A stretch of 64,000 bases of DNA, taken from NCBI RefSeq assembly GCF_003347515.1, contig NZ_QEII01000256.1, positions 82,328 through 146,327 on the forward strand, written 5' to 3'. The DNA is from Rhodoferax ferrireducens. Lineage in GTDB: Bacteria > Pseudomonadota > Gammaproteobacteria > Burkholderiales > Burkholderiaceae_C. The position numbers and the translations under genes were made by a program. The notes below the pieces were generated by a model. That model was given only the letters and a program-made list of their open reading frames with translations, was not told the DNA's origin and did not search any database. Below, piece after piece: positions 47,997 through 58,198 of this stretch; the stretch's first letter is position 1, and every line of letters begins with the position of its first letter.

Positions 47997-48794
47997 GTGA
48001 GTAGTACAGATTCCAGTCGTCAAGCCAAAGAGGTGTTGGTGGTTGAAGACCTGCACAAGTCCTTTGGCCAGAGCGAGGTGCTCAAAGGCATCAGCCTGAC
48101 CGCCAAAAAGCATGACGTGATCGCCATTCTGGGCAGCAGTGGTTCGGGCAAAAGCACATTTCTGCGCTGCATCAATTTACTGGAAACGCCGAATGCCGGC
48201 CGTGTGTTTGTCAACGGCGAGTTGATCAAGATGACGCCTGGCAAGGACGGCATTCCCAAGCCGGCAGATCCGGAACAAATCGTGCGCATCCGCCGCAAAC
48301 TGGCCATGGTGTTCCAGCAATTCAACCTGTGGGCGCATATGACGGTGTTGCAAAACGTGATGTTTGCACCGGTCAAGGTGATGGGCATCGACAAGCGGGA
48401 CGCGGAACTTCAGGCCATCGCCTATCTGCAAAAAGTCGGCCTGGCCGAAAAACAGCACTATTACCCCAACCAGCTCTCCGGCGGGCAGCAGCAACGTGTG
48501 GCCATCGCCCGCGCGCTGGCGATGGAGCCTGACGTGATGTTATTTGACGAACCCACCTCCGCGCTCGACCCGGAACTGGTGAGTGAGGTGCTCAAAGTGA
48601 TGCGTGCCCTGGCCGAAGAAGGACGCACCATGCTGGTGGTGACCCATGAAATGGGCTTTGCCCGGGAAGTGGCCAGCCGCGTCGTGTTTTTTCATCAGGG
48701 CAAGGTTGAAGAAGAAGGCCCGCCCGCCGAGCTGTTCACCAGCCAGCGCTCAGCCCGCTTCCAGAAGTTCCTGTCCAGTGTGTCCCCCAAGTAG
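47997..48794 (+). CDS. Polar amino-acid ABC transporter, ATP-binding subunit
   Basis: A 265-residue ABC ATPase of the HisP/GlnQ type: Walker [10 protein letters not shown], signature [19 protein letters not shown], Walker [15 protein letters not shown] and the H-loop histidine in VVTHEMGF. It has the extra [20 protein letters not shown] insert typical of HisP-like basic/polar amino-acid importers. The start used is a GTG at 47997; there is no in-frame ATG before Walker A. First gene of a four-gene operon (ATPase, binding protein, two permeases). Confidence 0.93.
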   Translation: MSSTDSSRQAKEVLVVEDLHKSFGQSEVLKGISLTAKKHDVIAILGSSGSGKSTFLRCINLLETPNAGRVFVNGELIKMTPGKDGIPKPADPEQIVRIRRKLAMVFQQFNLWAHMTVLQNVMFAPVKVMGIDKRDAELQAIAYLQKVGLAEKQHYYPNQLSGGQQQRVAIARALAMEPDVMLFDEPTSALDPELVSEVLKVMRALAEEGRTMLVVTHEMGFAREVASRVVFFHQGKVEEEGPPAELFTSQRSARFQKFLSSVSPK

Positions 48795-48819
48795 CCCTTG
48801 TTTTTAAATTGGAGAAAAA

Positions 48820-49602
48820 ATGAAACGTTCCATTCTGAGTTCCCTCATCGCGGGCAGCCTGCTGCTGGCATTCAATGCCCAGGCAGAACAAGTCGTCAAA
48901 ATCGGGACACTTTCCGACTACGCGCCCTTTGAGTACAAGGATGCCAGCGGCAAACTGATGGGCATGGAGATCGAACTTGGCAACGCCATGTGCAAAATCA
49001 TGAAGGTCAAATGCGAATACGTCACCATGGACTTCGATGCGCTGATTCCCGCCTTGAAGGCCAAGAAAATTGACGCCGTACTGGCGCAGATGTCGATCAC
49101 CGACGAGCGCAAGAAGGTCGTTGATTTCACGGATCTGTTCACGCTGGCCCCGGTTCAGTATGTCACCAAGGCCGGTGCCGGCATCACTGAAAATCCCACG
49201 ACACTGAAAGGAAAAATCGTCGGCGTACAAAGCGGTACGACGCACGAGTCTTACTTGAAAACCCGACTGCCTAAAGCCAAGTCCGGCATTGAAATGAAGA
49301 CCTACCAGTCGCTCGATCAATCCTGGCTTGACCTGGAATCGGGACGCGTGAACGCGGTTTTGTCGGACACGACCGTGGCCTATGACTGGATTGCGAAAAC
49401 CGGCAAAAGCAAAGGCTACGACTTTGCCGGCAAGCCCATCATCGATGCCGCGATATTTGGCGATGGCACCGGTATTGCCGTGCGCAAGGGCGATCCTCTG
49501 AAAACCAGCTTCAACATGGCCATCAAAACCGTGTTGAGCGACGGAACCTTTGCCGCCGAAAACAAAAAGGTATTTCCGTTCACGATTGCGCCAGGCAAGT
49601 AA
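48820..49602 (+). CDS. Polar amino-acid ABC transporter, periplasmic binding protein
   Basis: A 260-residue SBP_bac_3-family protein with a signal peptide (cleavage expected after SLLLAFNAQA) and the usual IGTLSDYAPFEYKDASGKLMGMEIELGNAMC opening. QSGTTHESYLKTRL and VLSDTTVAYDW correspond to the hinge and ligand-binding regions. It resembles lysine/arginine/ornithine and histidine binding proteins, but the ligand cannot be fixed from motifs. GGAG at 48811-48814 supports the ATG. The neighbouring sulfur-amino-acid genes suggest a methionine-related ligand, which is inference. Confidence 0.92.
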   Translation: MKRSILSSLIAGSLLLAFNAQAEQVVKIGTLSDYAPFEYKDASGKLMGMEIELGNAMCKIMKVKCEYVTMDFDALIPALKAKKIDAVLAQMSITDERKKVVDFTDLFTLAPVQYVTKAGAGITENPTTLKGKIVGVQSGTTHESYLKTRLPKAKSGIEMKTYQSLDQSWLDLESGRVNAVLSDTTVAYDWIAKTGKSKGYDFAGKPIIDAAIFGDGTGIAVRKGDPLKTSFNMAIKTVLSDGTFAAENKKVFPFTIAPGK

Positions 49603-49629
49603 CTGCGTTCATCTCCCCGACCGGCGCAC

Positions 49630-50310
49630 ATGGACATCTTGTCGAGTTACCTGGGTGAGCTTCTGATCGGGGCCACGGTAACGCTGCAACTGGCTTTTAC
49701 CTCGCTGTTTTTTGGCTTGGCACTGGGCCTGGTGTTTGCGGCTTGCAAGCTGTCCAGCCATGTTTATCTGCGCCGTCCGGTGGAGTATTTCACCAACCTG
49801 TTGCGTGGCATTCCGGAATTTCTGATTATTCTGATCTGTTATTTCGGACTGTCCAATCTGATCAACAACCATTTCGATGCGGCGTTTGAAATCAGTCCCT
49901 TTGCCGGTGGCGTTTTTGCACTCTCCATCGTGTTTGCGGCCTATGCCTCCGAGGTATTCCGGGGCGGCTTTGTCGCCATACCGCCGGGGCAAATCGAGGC
50001 AGCCAAGGCCTTTGGTCTGTCCCGCACGCAGCTATTTTTCTATATCCAGTTGCCGCAAGCCTGGCGGATTTCCCTGCCCAGCCTGGGCAATATGTGGCAA
50101 TCGCTGCTGAAAGACACTTCGCTGGTGTCGGTGGTGGGGCTGGAAGACTTGCTGAAAAAAGCCGGCATGGCGGGCCAATTCAGCAAACAACCGTTTGTAT
50201 TTTTCATGGCGGTGGCCGTCATTTACTTCCTGTTCCTGGCCATTTCCAATCCCGTTTTTGCCTATTTTGAAAAGCAGGCGAACCGGGGCTACCACCAGCC
50301 CAAGTCATGA
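49630..50310 (+). CDS. Polar amino-acid ABC transporter, permease 1
   Basis: A 226-residue inner-membrane permease of the HisQ/ArtQ type with about five transmembrane segments. The EAA loop is recognisable as VAIPPGQIEAAKAFGLSRTQLF followed by QLPQAWRISLPSL. N-terminal LIGATVTLQLAFTSLFFGLALG is the usual first helix of this family. Its stop overlaps the start of permease 2 (ATGA), indicating translational coupling and a heterodimeric channel. Confidence 0.93.
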   Translation: MDILSSYLGELLIGATVTLQLAFTSLFFGLALGLVFAACKLSSHVYLRRPVEYFTNLLRGIPEFLIILICYFGLSNLINNHFDAAFEISPFAGGVFALSIVFAAYASEVFRGGFVAIPPGQIEAAKAFGLSRTQLFFYIQLPQAWRISLPSLGNMWQSLLKDTSLVSVVGLEDLLKKAGMAGQFSKQPFVFFMAVAVIYFLFLAISNPVFAYFEKQANRGYHQPKS

Positions 50311-51008
50311 TCATGTCGCTGTTCAATGATTACCTAGCCCTGCTGGTGGAAAGCGGTCCGGACATTCTGGAGGGCTTGATCATTACCCTGAAGTTACTGG
50401 TGGGTTCTTGCCTGGTGGGCTTCCTGCTGTCCGTACCACTGGCCATTGCCCGGGTGTCCGAGCATCGCGGCATCAACCGTTTGGCCAGCGCCTATTCCGC
50501 CATCTTTCGCGGCACGCCGCTGCTGGTGCAAATTTTCATCTTCTACTATGGTCTGGCCCAGTTCGAGGCCATCCGAAACTCCCCTGCGTGGCTGCTGCTG
50601 AACGACTCGTTTTATTGCGGCCTGCTGGTCCTGGCACTGAACCTGACCGCCTACATGGCGGAAGACATTCGCGCCGGCATCATGGCGGTACCCGCCGGTG
50701 AAAAAGAGGCGGGACTGGCCTATGGCCTGACCAAATTCCAGAGCTATCGCTACATCATCATCCCGCGTGCGCTCAGTATCGCCACCCCGGTTCTTGGCAA
50801 CGAAGTCATTTGCCAGCTCAAGGCCACGGCGCTGGTCAGCACCATCACGGTTCTGGACATGACCGGGGTGGTCCGCCGCCTGTCGGCCGCGTCCTATACA
50901 ACGGATGCGTTGATCATTGCCGGCGTCATCTATGCCTTCATCACCTTGCTCATTTCCCTGATCGTGCGCCTGGCCGAACATCGCAATACGCGCTATTTGC
51001 GCCGTTAA
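50307..51008 (+). CDS. Polar amino-acid ABC transporter, permease 2
   Basis: A 233-residue permease of the HisM/ArtM type, partner of the preceding gene. EAA loop MAVPAGEKEAGLAYGLTKFQSYRYIIIPRAL; first helix LEGLIITLKLLVGSCLVGFLLS; FRGTPLLVQIFIFYYG is the conserved motif of polar amino-acid permeases. The first codons are ATG ATC ATG, so the start could be two codons later. A 128-bp gap follows before the PLP enzyme gene. Confidence 0.93.
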   Translation: MIMSLFNDYLALLVESGPDILEGLIITLKLLVGSCLVGFLLSVPLAIARVSEHRGINRLASAYSAIFRGTPLLVQIFIFYYGLAQFEAIRNSPAWLLLNDSFYCGLLVLALNLTAYMAEDIRAGIMAVPAGEKEAGLAYGLTKFQSYRYIIIPRALSIATPVLGNEVICQLKATALVSTITVLDMTGVVRRLSAASYTTDALIIAGVIYAFITLLISLIVRLAEHRNTRYLRR

Positions 51009-51136
51009 TCGCTTCGCTTCAAGAGCAGTACCCACGCTGCGGTTAAACAGCATTCTGCCGCCTGTTTTTGCGGCCACCCGCCACAGTCCATCGCTAATAT
51101 TTCAGCTTCTGTTTGCCATTTTCGGGAGCGCAATCC

Positions 51137-52372
51137 ATGACCATCCGACCCCCGGTCGAGCCTCAGTTGGCACGGCGTCATCGTGCGGCCACGCTGGCAT
51201 TGAACGGCGGCTTGGCCCATGACCCGGTCACGAATGCGATCGCGCCCAATATCTCGATGTCGGTCAATAACGCCTTCACCCCGGGCGACGGCTCGTTTTC
51301 CGCCGACGGCGTCCCTGATCTCACCGCCCTGCCCTTTCTTTATGCGGGCTGGACCAACCCGACGGTGCGCCAACTCGAACTGCGCATTGCCGCCCTTGAA
51401 GGCGCCGACGACGCGCTGGCTACGGCTTCAGGTACGGCCGCGGCGACGGCAGTCTTCTTCACCTTTCTCAAGGCCGGTGACCACCTGATCGTCAGTGACG
51501 TTTGCTACGCCGGCGTCCATGAGCTGGCCTGCAAACTGTTGCCCGACTATGGCATCGAGGTCTCGACCGTGAACCTGTCACGCCTGGATGACGTAGTGGC
51601 GGCGATCCGGCCCAACACCCGCCTGATCCATGCCGAAACGCCGTGCAATCCGTTGTTGCGTCTCACCGATCTGGCGGCACTGGCCGAGCTCAGCAAAACA
51701 CACGGAATTTTGCTGGCCGTTGACTCCACGTTTGCGACACCCGTGGCGACCTGCCCGCTGGCGCATGGCGCCGACCTGGTGATTCACTCCTTGACCAAAT
51801 TCATCAACGGCCACGGCGATGCACTCGGCGGTTGTGTCGCCGGACGCAAAGACCTGGTCGAGCGCATCCGCTCGCGTGCCGGCGTTTATTTCGGCGCCGC
51901 GCTGTCGGCCCAGAACGCCTGGCTGATCATGCGCGGCATCGACACCTTGTTCCCCCGGATGCAAGCCATGTCGGCGTCCGCCGGCAAGATCGCGGCCTTT
52001 CTCCAGGCACACCCCGCGGTCAGTTCCGTGGTCTATCCGGGCCTGCCGAGTCACCCGCAACATGATCTCGCGCAACGACAAATGCGGGTGCCGGGTGCCA
52101 TGATTATTTTCCAGGTCCGTCAGCTTGACGCCGTGGCGCATCGCATGGCGCACGAGTCAGAGGTGTTCGACTATGCGTTCTCCATCGGCCATCAGCGCAG
52201 CCTGGTGGTGCTGCTCAAAACGCAGGATCTGCTGCGTTCGACCTTTGCCCTTGACCCGGCCCAGCTGGCCGACTACCGCCGTTACGCGGGCGAGGGGGTG
52301 TTGCGTTTGTCCATTGGCCTGGAGGACACGCAGGACCTGATTGACGACCTCGACCACGCGCTGCGCACCTGA
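51137..52372 (+). CDS. Cystathionine/methionine gamma-lyase-type PLP enzyme
   Basis: A 411-residue fold-type I PLP enzyme of the Cys/Met metabolism family. The Schiff-base lysine is Lys221 in HSLTKFINGHGDALGG, the PLP-stacking tyrosine is Tyr124 (DVCYAGVHEL) and the phosphate-loop SGTAAATA is at 99-106. HGD as in methionine gamma-lyases follows the lysine. The usual YxR motif, whose Arg holds the PLP phosphate of the neighbouring subunit, reads Y69-A-G71-WTNPT here, so the Arg is missing. Reaction could be methionine or cystathionine gamma-elimination, or a related reaction. GGGAG at 51124-51128 supports the ATG. It lies 27 bp before mmuM. Confidence 0.85.
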   Translation: MTIRPPVEPQLARRHRAATLALNGGLAHDPVTNAIAPNISMSVNNAFTPGDGSFSADGVPDLTALPFLYAGWTNPTVRQLELRIAALEGADDALATASGTAAATAVFFTFLKAGDHLIVSDVCYAGVHELACKLLPDYGIEVSTVNLSRLDDVVAAIRPNTRLIHAETPCNPLLRLTDLAALAELSKTHGILLAVDSTFATPVATCPLAHGADLVIHSLTKFINGHGDALGGCVAGRKDLVERIRSRAGVYFGAALSAQNAWLIMRGIDTLFPRMQAMSASAGKIAAFLQAHPAVSSVVYPGLPSHPQHDLAQRQMRVPGAMIIFQVRQLDAVAHRMAHESEVFDYAFSIGHQRSLVVLLKTQDLLRSTFALDPAQLADYRRYAGEGVLRLSIGLEDTQDLIDDLDHALRT

Positions 52373-52399
52373 TATTTGTGCCCCACGGGACTACACGCC

Positions 52400-53365
52400 A
52401 TGAAACAAGCTCACTCATTTATTGACCCCATCCAGACCGCTCTGGCACAACAAAAATTATTCATCCTGGACGGTGCCCTGGCCACCGAGCTGGAGCGGCG
52501 TGGCGCTGATTTGAACGACGCCTTGTGGTCCGCCAAGTTACTCATCGATCAGCCCGAGCTCATCCGCCAAGTGCACTTCGACTACTACATGGCCGGCGCC
52601 GATGTTGCCACCACGGCCAGCTACCAGGCCACCTTCGAGGCGTTTCAAGCGCGGGGTTACAGCCACGAGGAGGCAGCCAGGCTGATGCGCCTGTCCGTCA
52701 CCCTGGCGCTGGAAGCGCGCGATGCATTCTGGGCCGACCCGGCCCACCGCCTTGGACGACTCAAGCCCTTGGTGGCCGCATCGGTTGGCCCCTACGGCGC
52801 CATGCTGGCCGATGGTTCGGAATACCGTGGGCACTATGGGCTGTCCAAACAGGCCTTGATCGACTTCCATCGCCCCCGCATGCAGGTGCTGGTGGACGCG
52901 GGCGCCGATTTGTTGGCTTGCGAAACGCTGCCCTGCCTGGACGAAGCCTTGGCCATTGCGAGCCTGCTGCCCGAGTTTTCTCACATGGCGGCATGGATCA
53001 GTTTTTCCTGCCGGGATGGAGAGCACAACAGCCAGGGCGAAAAACTTGCGGATTGTGTCGCCATGCTGGATGGCGTGGCCCAAATCGTGGCCGTCGGCGT
53101 CAACTGCACGGCACCCGAATTCATCTCGTCACTGATTGATCAGGCATGCACAGGCACCACCAAACCGATCGTCGTCTACCCCAATTCAGGGGAGCAATAC
53201 GACGCGGTCCATAGGCAATGGCACGGCTGCAGCCACGCGCAGGATTTCGCCCAGCAGGCGCTGGGGTGGTACGCGCACGGTGCCCGCCTCATCGGCGGTT
53301 GCTGCCGCACCGGGCCGGACGACATTCGGGCACTTAAGGAAGCAGCGCCGCCTCGCAAGCGCTGA
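52400..53365 (+). CDS. mmuM: Homocysteine S-methyltransferase (MmuM-type)
   Basis: Methylates homocysteine using S-methylmethionine or S-adenosylmethionine, giving methionine. The 321-residue protein starts with a LDGALATELERRG motif and has the zinc-binding cysteines in VGVNCTAP and IGGCCRTGP; the NSGEQYD segment is also typical. S-methylmethionine is largely plant-derived, which fits the ACC deaminase and the amino-acid importer nearby. No mmuP permease is present, so the ABC importer could be its transporter. I used the ATG at 52400; an upstream GTG at 52376 adds eight residues. Confidence 0.92.
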   Translation: MKQAHSFIDPIQTALAQQKLFILDGALATELERRGADLNDALWSAKLLIDQPELIRQVHFDYYMAGADVATTASYQATFEAFQARGYSHEEAARLMRLSVTLALEARDAFWADPAHRLGRLKPLVAASVGPYGAMLADGSEYRGHYGLSKQALIDFHRPRMQVLVDAGADLLACETLPCLDEALAIASLLPEFSHMAAWISFSCRDGEHNSQGEKLADCVAMLDGVAQIVAVGVNCTAPEFISSLIDQACTGTTKPIVVYPNSGEQYDAVHRQWHGCSHAQDFAQQALGWYAHGARLIGGCCRTGPDDIRALKEAAPPRKR

Positions 53366-53394
53366 TTTTCAAGTCGTGGGGTCCGGACCTGGGG

Positions 53395-54636
53395 TCACGC
53401 ACGCTTGGCCAAAGATCCGGCCACAGCCAGGCTCAACAGCACAAATGGCAGGCACACGCCAAACGACCAGCGCACGCCCCAGTGTTCGGCCACCAGGCCC
53501 AGCAGCGGCGGGCCCAGCAGGAACACCACGAAGGAGATTTGTGCCAGCGCCGCCACGTTCACCGCCGCAGGCCGGTCGATGCGCTGCGCCGCCGCCGACA
53601 TGGCCAGCGGAAAAATGCTGCTGGTGCCCACGCCCATCAGCCCCAGGCCCAACAGCGCCCAGCCCTGTGCCGGCGCCAGCACCACCAGCAGCGCACCGCA
53701 GCCCAGCACCACCAGCAAGCTGCGGGCGAAGGCGACCGAGCTGAAGCGCTCCACCAGCCCGTCGGCAAAAAAGCGCGTCAGCGCCTGCATCAAGGCGCCC
53801 GCCGCCACCGCCAGGCCGCACCACAGCGGCGAGGCCGCGAACACGTCACGCATGTAGATGGCCGACCAGTCGGCGCCGGCGCCTTCGAGCAGCATGGCCG
53901 AGAAAGTGACGCACACCAGCGCCATGATGGCCCAGGTGGGCCGGGCGAAATGCGGCGATTCTCCGGCCGGCGCCTGCCCGGCCTCGCCGCCCGCACCACG
54001 CAATGGCGCGGGGCTGAAGCCGCCTAGCAGCAGCAGCGTGGCCAGCACCACCAGCGGCACCATGGCCAGCAAATGCAGCTGCGGGCTCACACCCAGTTGC
54101 GAAATGCCCGCGCCCATCAAACCGGCGGCAAAAAAACCGAAGCTCCAAAACGCATGGGCGCGGTTCATGATGCGCCGCCCCAACTGGTGTTCCACCCGGT
54201 CCGCTTCCACATTGACCACCACCTCCACCATGCCGATGCACAAGCCCGCCGGCAGCAGGCAGCAAAACAGCAGCAGCGGCCCGCTGGCCCAGGACGCAAT
54301 GGCAAAAAACACCGCGATCAGGGGAATGAGCGCCAGCAGCGTCCGGCGGTAGCCGATGCGCGCCAGCAAGCGGCTGGCAAAGGTCAAAGACAGCAACGTA
54401 CCCGCCGCCGTGCCGATCAGCGCCAGGCCCAGCGCCCCCTCGGCCACGCCCATGCCGCGCTGGATCTCGCCCAAGCGCGGAAAGATGCCGCCCAGGCTGA
54501 AGGCGTACAAGAAAAACGCCGCGAACACCCGCAGCTGGGGCGACAAGGCCAGGCCGAACCGGGTAGCGGTGGACTTGGCCACGCGCGCTTGGGAAAGGGT
54601 GGGGGCGATCGCGGAATTGGTCTTGATGTCATCCAT
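53395..54636 (-). CDS. MFS transporter (YbjJ-like), divergent from hut operon
   Basis: A 413-residue protein with about 12 hydrophobic segments of the major facilitator superfamily. FFLYAFSLGGIFPRLGEIQRGMG and the LARIGYRR loop between helices 2 and 3, a variant of the MFS A-motif, are visible. The layout resembles YbjJ-type proteins of unknown substrate. Met at 54636 (MDDIKTNSAIAPTLS) is the likeliest start, although no clear ribosome-binding site precedes it; an upstream reading would add a Trp/Phe-rich segment unlikely to be translated. Because a HutC-type site lies in the shared control region, it may import histidine or urocanate; this is inference. Confidence 0.85.
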   Translation of the reverse strand: MDDIKTNSAIAPTLSQARVAKSTATRFGLALSPQLRVFAAFFLYAFSLGGIFPRLGEIQRGMGVAEGALGLALIGTAAGTLLSLTFASRLLARIGYRRTLLALIPLIAVFFAIASWASGPLLLFCCLLPAGLCIGMVEVVVNVEADRVEHQLGRRIMNRAHAFWSFGFFAAGLMGAGISQLGVSPQLHLLAMVPLVVLATLLLLGGFSPAPLRGAGGEAGQAPAGESPHFARPTWAIMALVCVTFSAMLLEGAGADWSAIYMRDVFAASPLWCGLAVAAGALMQALTRFFADGLVERFSSVAFARSLLVVLGCGALLVVLAPAQGWALLGLGLMGVGTSSIFPLAMSAAAQRIDRPAAVNVAALAQISFVVFLLGPPLLGLVAEHWGVRWSFGVCLPFVLLSLAVAGSLAKRA

Positions 54637-54746
54637 ACGACAGGAGACTATCGCAAAACTTTGATTAACCCAGGAACTCAATTCATGCAAAAAACCGAAG
54701 CGCCATGGCCACCCTGCCCCTGGCATCAAATTTGCTGCAAACAACC

Positions 54747-54756
54747 TGTATAGACA
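54747..54756. promoter_or_regulatory. HutC-type operator, site 1 (imperfect)
   Basis: TGTATAGACA matches the HutC/GntR-type palindrome TGTATATACA at nine of ten positions. It is 121 bp from site 2 and nearer the divergent MFS gene, so it could control that promoter. Confidence 0.55.
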
Positions 54757-54781
54757 AATTCAAAAACTTCCTCAAAAACTC

Positions 54782-54796
54782 GCACCAAAATAGTGC
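54782..54796. promoter_or_regulatory. NtrC-like box, site 1
   Basis: GCACCAAAATAGTGC fits the NtrC consensus GCACY-N5-RGTGC in every defined position. It lies between the two HutC-type sites in the 54637-54909 gap. A partner site is at 54824-54838, 42 bp away centre to centre, close to four helical turns. Confidence 0.6.
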
Positions 54797-54823
54797 AAAC
54801 CCACGAAGAAAGACAGAATTAAA

Positions 54824-54838
54824 GGGCTATTTTGGTGC
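54824..54838. promoter_or_regulatory. NtrC-like box, site 2 (partial)
   Basis: GGGCTATTTTGGTGC matches eight of ten defined positions of the NtrC consensus. Its 12-bp half CTATTTTGGTGC is the exact reverse complement of 54782-54793. About 14 bp further on, TGGCAT (54851-54856) resembles a sigma-54 -24 element, but the expected GC of the -12 element is absent. Confidence 0.45.
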
Positions 54839-54867
54839 CACCATGGAGAATGGCATCAGGGTTTTCC

Positions 54868-54877
54868 TGTATATACA
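54868..54877. promoter_or_regulatory. HutC-type operator, site 2 (perfect palindrome)
   Basis: TGTATATACA, a perfect palindrome with CTTG-like flanks (CTGTATATACAAG), placed 33 bp upstream of the hutC ATG at 54910. This is the form of operator used by HutC, which releases DNA on binding urocanate. Confidence 0.75.
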
Positions 54878-54909
54878 AGTTAAAACCTTCTGTTGAAAAT
54901 TGCCCCACC

Positions 54910-55704
54910 ATGACATTCCAAACACCGCTTTCGCAGCCCGCCCGCAAGCCCTACATGACTAAAGGCAAATCCGTTCTGACGCCCAGCGTCGCGCGTTACC
55001 AGCAAGTCAAGGACTTCATCGCCGGCAAGATCCAGGACGGCACCTGGAAAGCGGGCGACCGCCTGCCGTCCGAGAGCGAGCTGGTCACCCAGTTCGGTAT
55101 CGCCCGCATGACCGTCAACCGCGCCTTGCGCGAACTGATGGAGCAAGGGCGCGTCAAACGTATCGCGGGCGTGGGCAGCTTTGTCGCCGCCGAAAAACCC
55201 CAGGGCAATTTGCTGCAGATTGCCCGCCTGTCCGACGACATCCAGCGCCGCGGCCACGACTACCAGTGCCAAATCGTCACCGTTGAACGTATTTCCGCCT
55301 CGCTGGAAGTGGCCTCCGCTTTGGCCTTGCACACCGGCGAATCGGTCTTCCATTCCGTCTGCGTGCACCTGGAAGATGGCGTGGCCATGCAATTGGAAGA
55401 CCGCTTCGTCAACCCGCGCATGGCGCCCGATTTTGGCCAGCAGGATTTCACGCTGGAGCAGCCTTCCGACTTTCTGGTGCGCACCGTCTTGTTCGACCAG
55501 ATGGAACACGTGGTCGATGCCGTCTTGCCCACGCCGGAGCAGGCCGCGCTGCTGCAAATGGAGGCCAGCCAGCCCTGCCTGCTGCTGACCCGCCGGACCT
55601 GGATGCGCGAAGTCCCAATCACCCTGGTGCGCTGCCTGCACCCCGGCGCGCGCTACCGACTCGGCAGCCGCTTCCGTACCGATGGCAATGCCGTGACCAG
55701 TTAA
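54910..55704 (+). CDS. hutC: Histidine-utilisation repressor HutC
   Basis: GntR-family (HutC/FarR subfamily) repressor that binds hut operators and is induced by urocanate. From the ATG at 54910 the protein has 264 residues; an ATG at 54955 (MTKGKSVLT) is equally possible. N-terminal wHTH ([54 protein letters not shown]) and C-terminal UTRA domain ([18 protein letters not shown] onward; [22 protein letters not shown] at the end). First gene of the hut operon, with hutU 40 bp downstream. A palindromic operator lies just upstream, so it is probably autoregulated. Confidence 0.92.
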   Translation: MTFQTPLSQPARKPYMTKGKSVLTPSVARYQQVKDFIAGKIQDGTWKAGDRLPSESELVTQFGIARMTVNRALRELMEQGRVKRIAGVGSFVAAEKPQGNLLQIARLSDDIQRRGHDYQCQIVTVERISASLEVASALALHTGESVFHSVCVHLEDGVAMQLEDRFVNPRMAPDFGQQDFTLEQPSDFLVRTVLFDQMEHVVDAVLPTPEQAALLQMEASQPCLLLTRRTWMREVPITLVRCLHPGARYRLGSRFRTDGNAVTS

Positions 55705-55744
55705 CACCACCCGATATACCCCTGACCGCGAAGGAAACCGCCCC

Positions 55745-57529
<1,785 letters not shown>

Positions 57530-57538
57530 GCCTCCGTC

Positions 57539-58117
57539 ATGGCGATCCACTCTTTCGACATCGCCGCCCTGCCCACAATGCCGTGGAAGAACGGCGGCGG
57601 CAGCACCCGCGAAATCGTTTGCCACCCGCCCGGCGCGGACATGGACAGTTTCGACTGGCGCGTCAGCGTCGCCACCATTGCCGCGAAGGGGCCGTTCTCG
57701 GTCTTCGCCGGTGTGGACCGCGTGATCGTATTGCTCGACGGTGCAGGCGTGCGCTTGCAGGCGGCGGATATAGACCACCGGCTGGACACGCCCGGCGCGC
57801 CCTTTGCTTTTGCTGGCGACGTGGCGCTGGACTGCGAGTTGCTGGACGGCACCTCGACCGACCTCAGTGTGATGACCCGGCGCAGCCAACTGCGTGCCGA
57901 GGTGAAAGTGCTGACGGGCAGCAGCCAGATCGCCAGCGCCCAAAGCGGCTTGGTGCTGGCTGTGCGGGGCGCGTGGCACTTGCAGTCTGGCGCCCACGAC
58001 TTCCGCTGCGCCACGGGCACCGGCATGTGGTGGGACGCCGCGGCGGGCTGGCAAGCCACGCCGCTGGCCCCTGACGCGCTGCTGGTGGTGCTGCGCTTGC
58101 ACGACATGAGAGTTTAA
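57539..58117 (+). CDS. hutD: HutD family protein
   Basis: A 192-residue cupin-like protein (HutD/Ves family) with the characteristic MPWKNGGGSTREIVCHPPGAD opening and DWRVSVATIAAKGPFSVFAGVDR. In Pseudomonas HutD is not an enzyme of the pathway but limits hut expression, possibly by binding N-formylglutamate. It lies between hutU and hutI, and no ribosome-binding site of note precedes its ATG, which is 9 bp after the hutU stop. An 81-bp gap with repeat copy 4 follows. Confidence 0.9.
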   Translation: MAIHSFDIAALPTMPWKNGGGSTREIVCHPPGADMDSFDWRVSVATIAAKGPFSVFAGVDRVIVLLDGAGVRLQAADIDHRLDTPGAPFAFAGDVALDCELLDGTSTDLSVMTRRSQLRAEVKVLTGSSQIASAQSGLVLAVRGAWHLQSGAHDFRCATGTGMWWDAAAGWQATPLAPDALLVVLRLHDMRV

Positions 58118-58148
58118 GCAAATAATGCCTCTAGCCCCCGATCTACCT

Positions 58149-58174
58149 GCGCAAGCAGCTATACATTAAATAGC
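58149..58174 (-). repeat. Dispersed 26-bp repeat, copy 4 (hutD-hutI gap)
   Basis: Reverse-oriented copy of the repeat family, with its tail GCCTCTAGCCC at 58127-58137. It occupies most of the 81-bp gap between hutD and hutI inside what should be one operon, so it would be transcribed and could affect expression of the downstream genes. Confidence 0.8.
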
Positions 58175-58198
58175 AAACACACGTTCAACCTTTTGGTG

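Noticed and set aside
54851..54866. Sigma-54 promoter upstream of hutC
   Set aside because: A TGGCAT -24-like element exists but the essential GC of the -12 element is absent at the required spacing.
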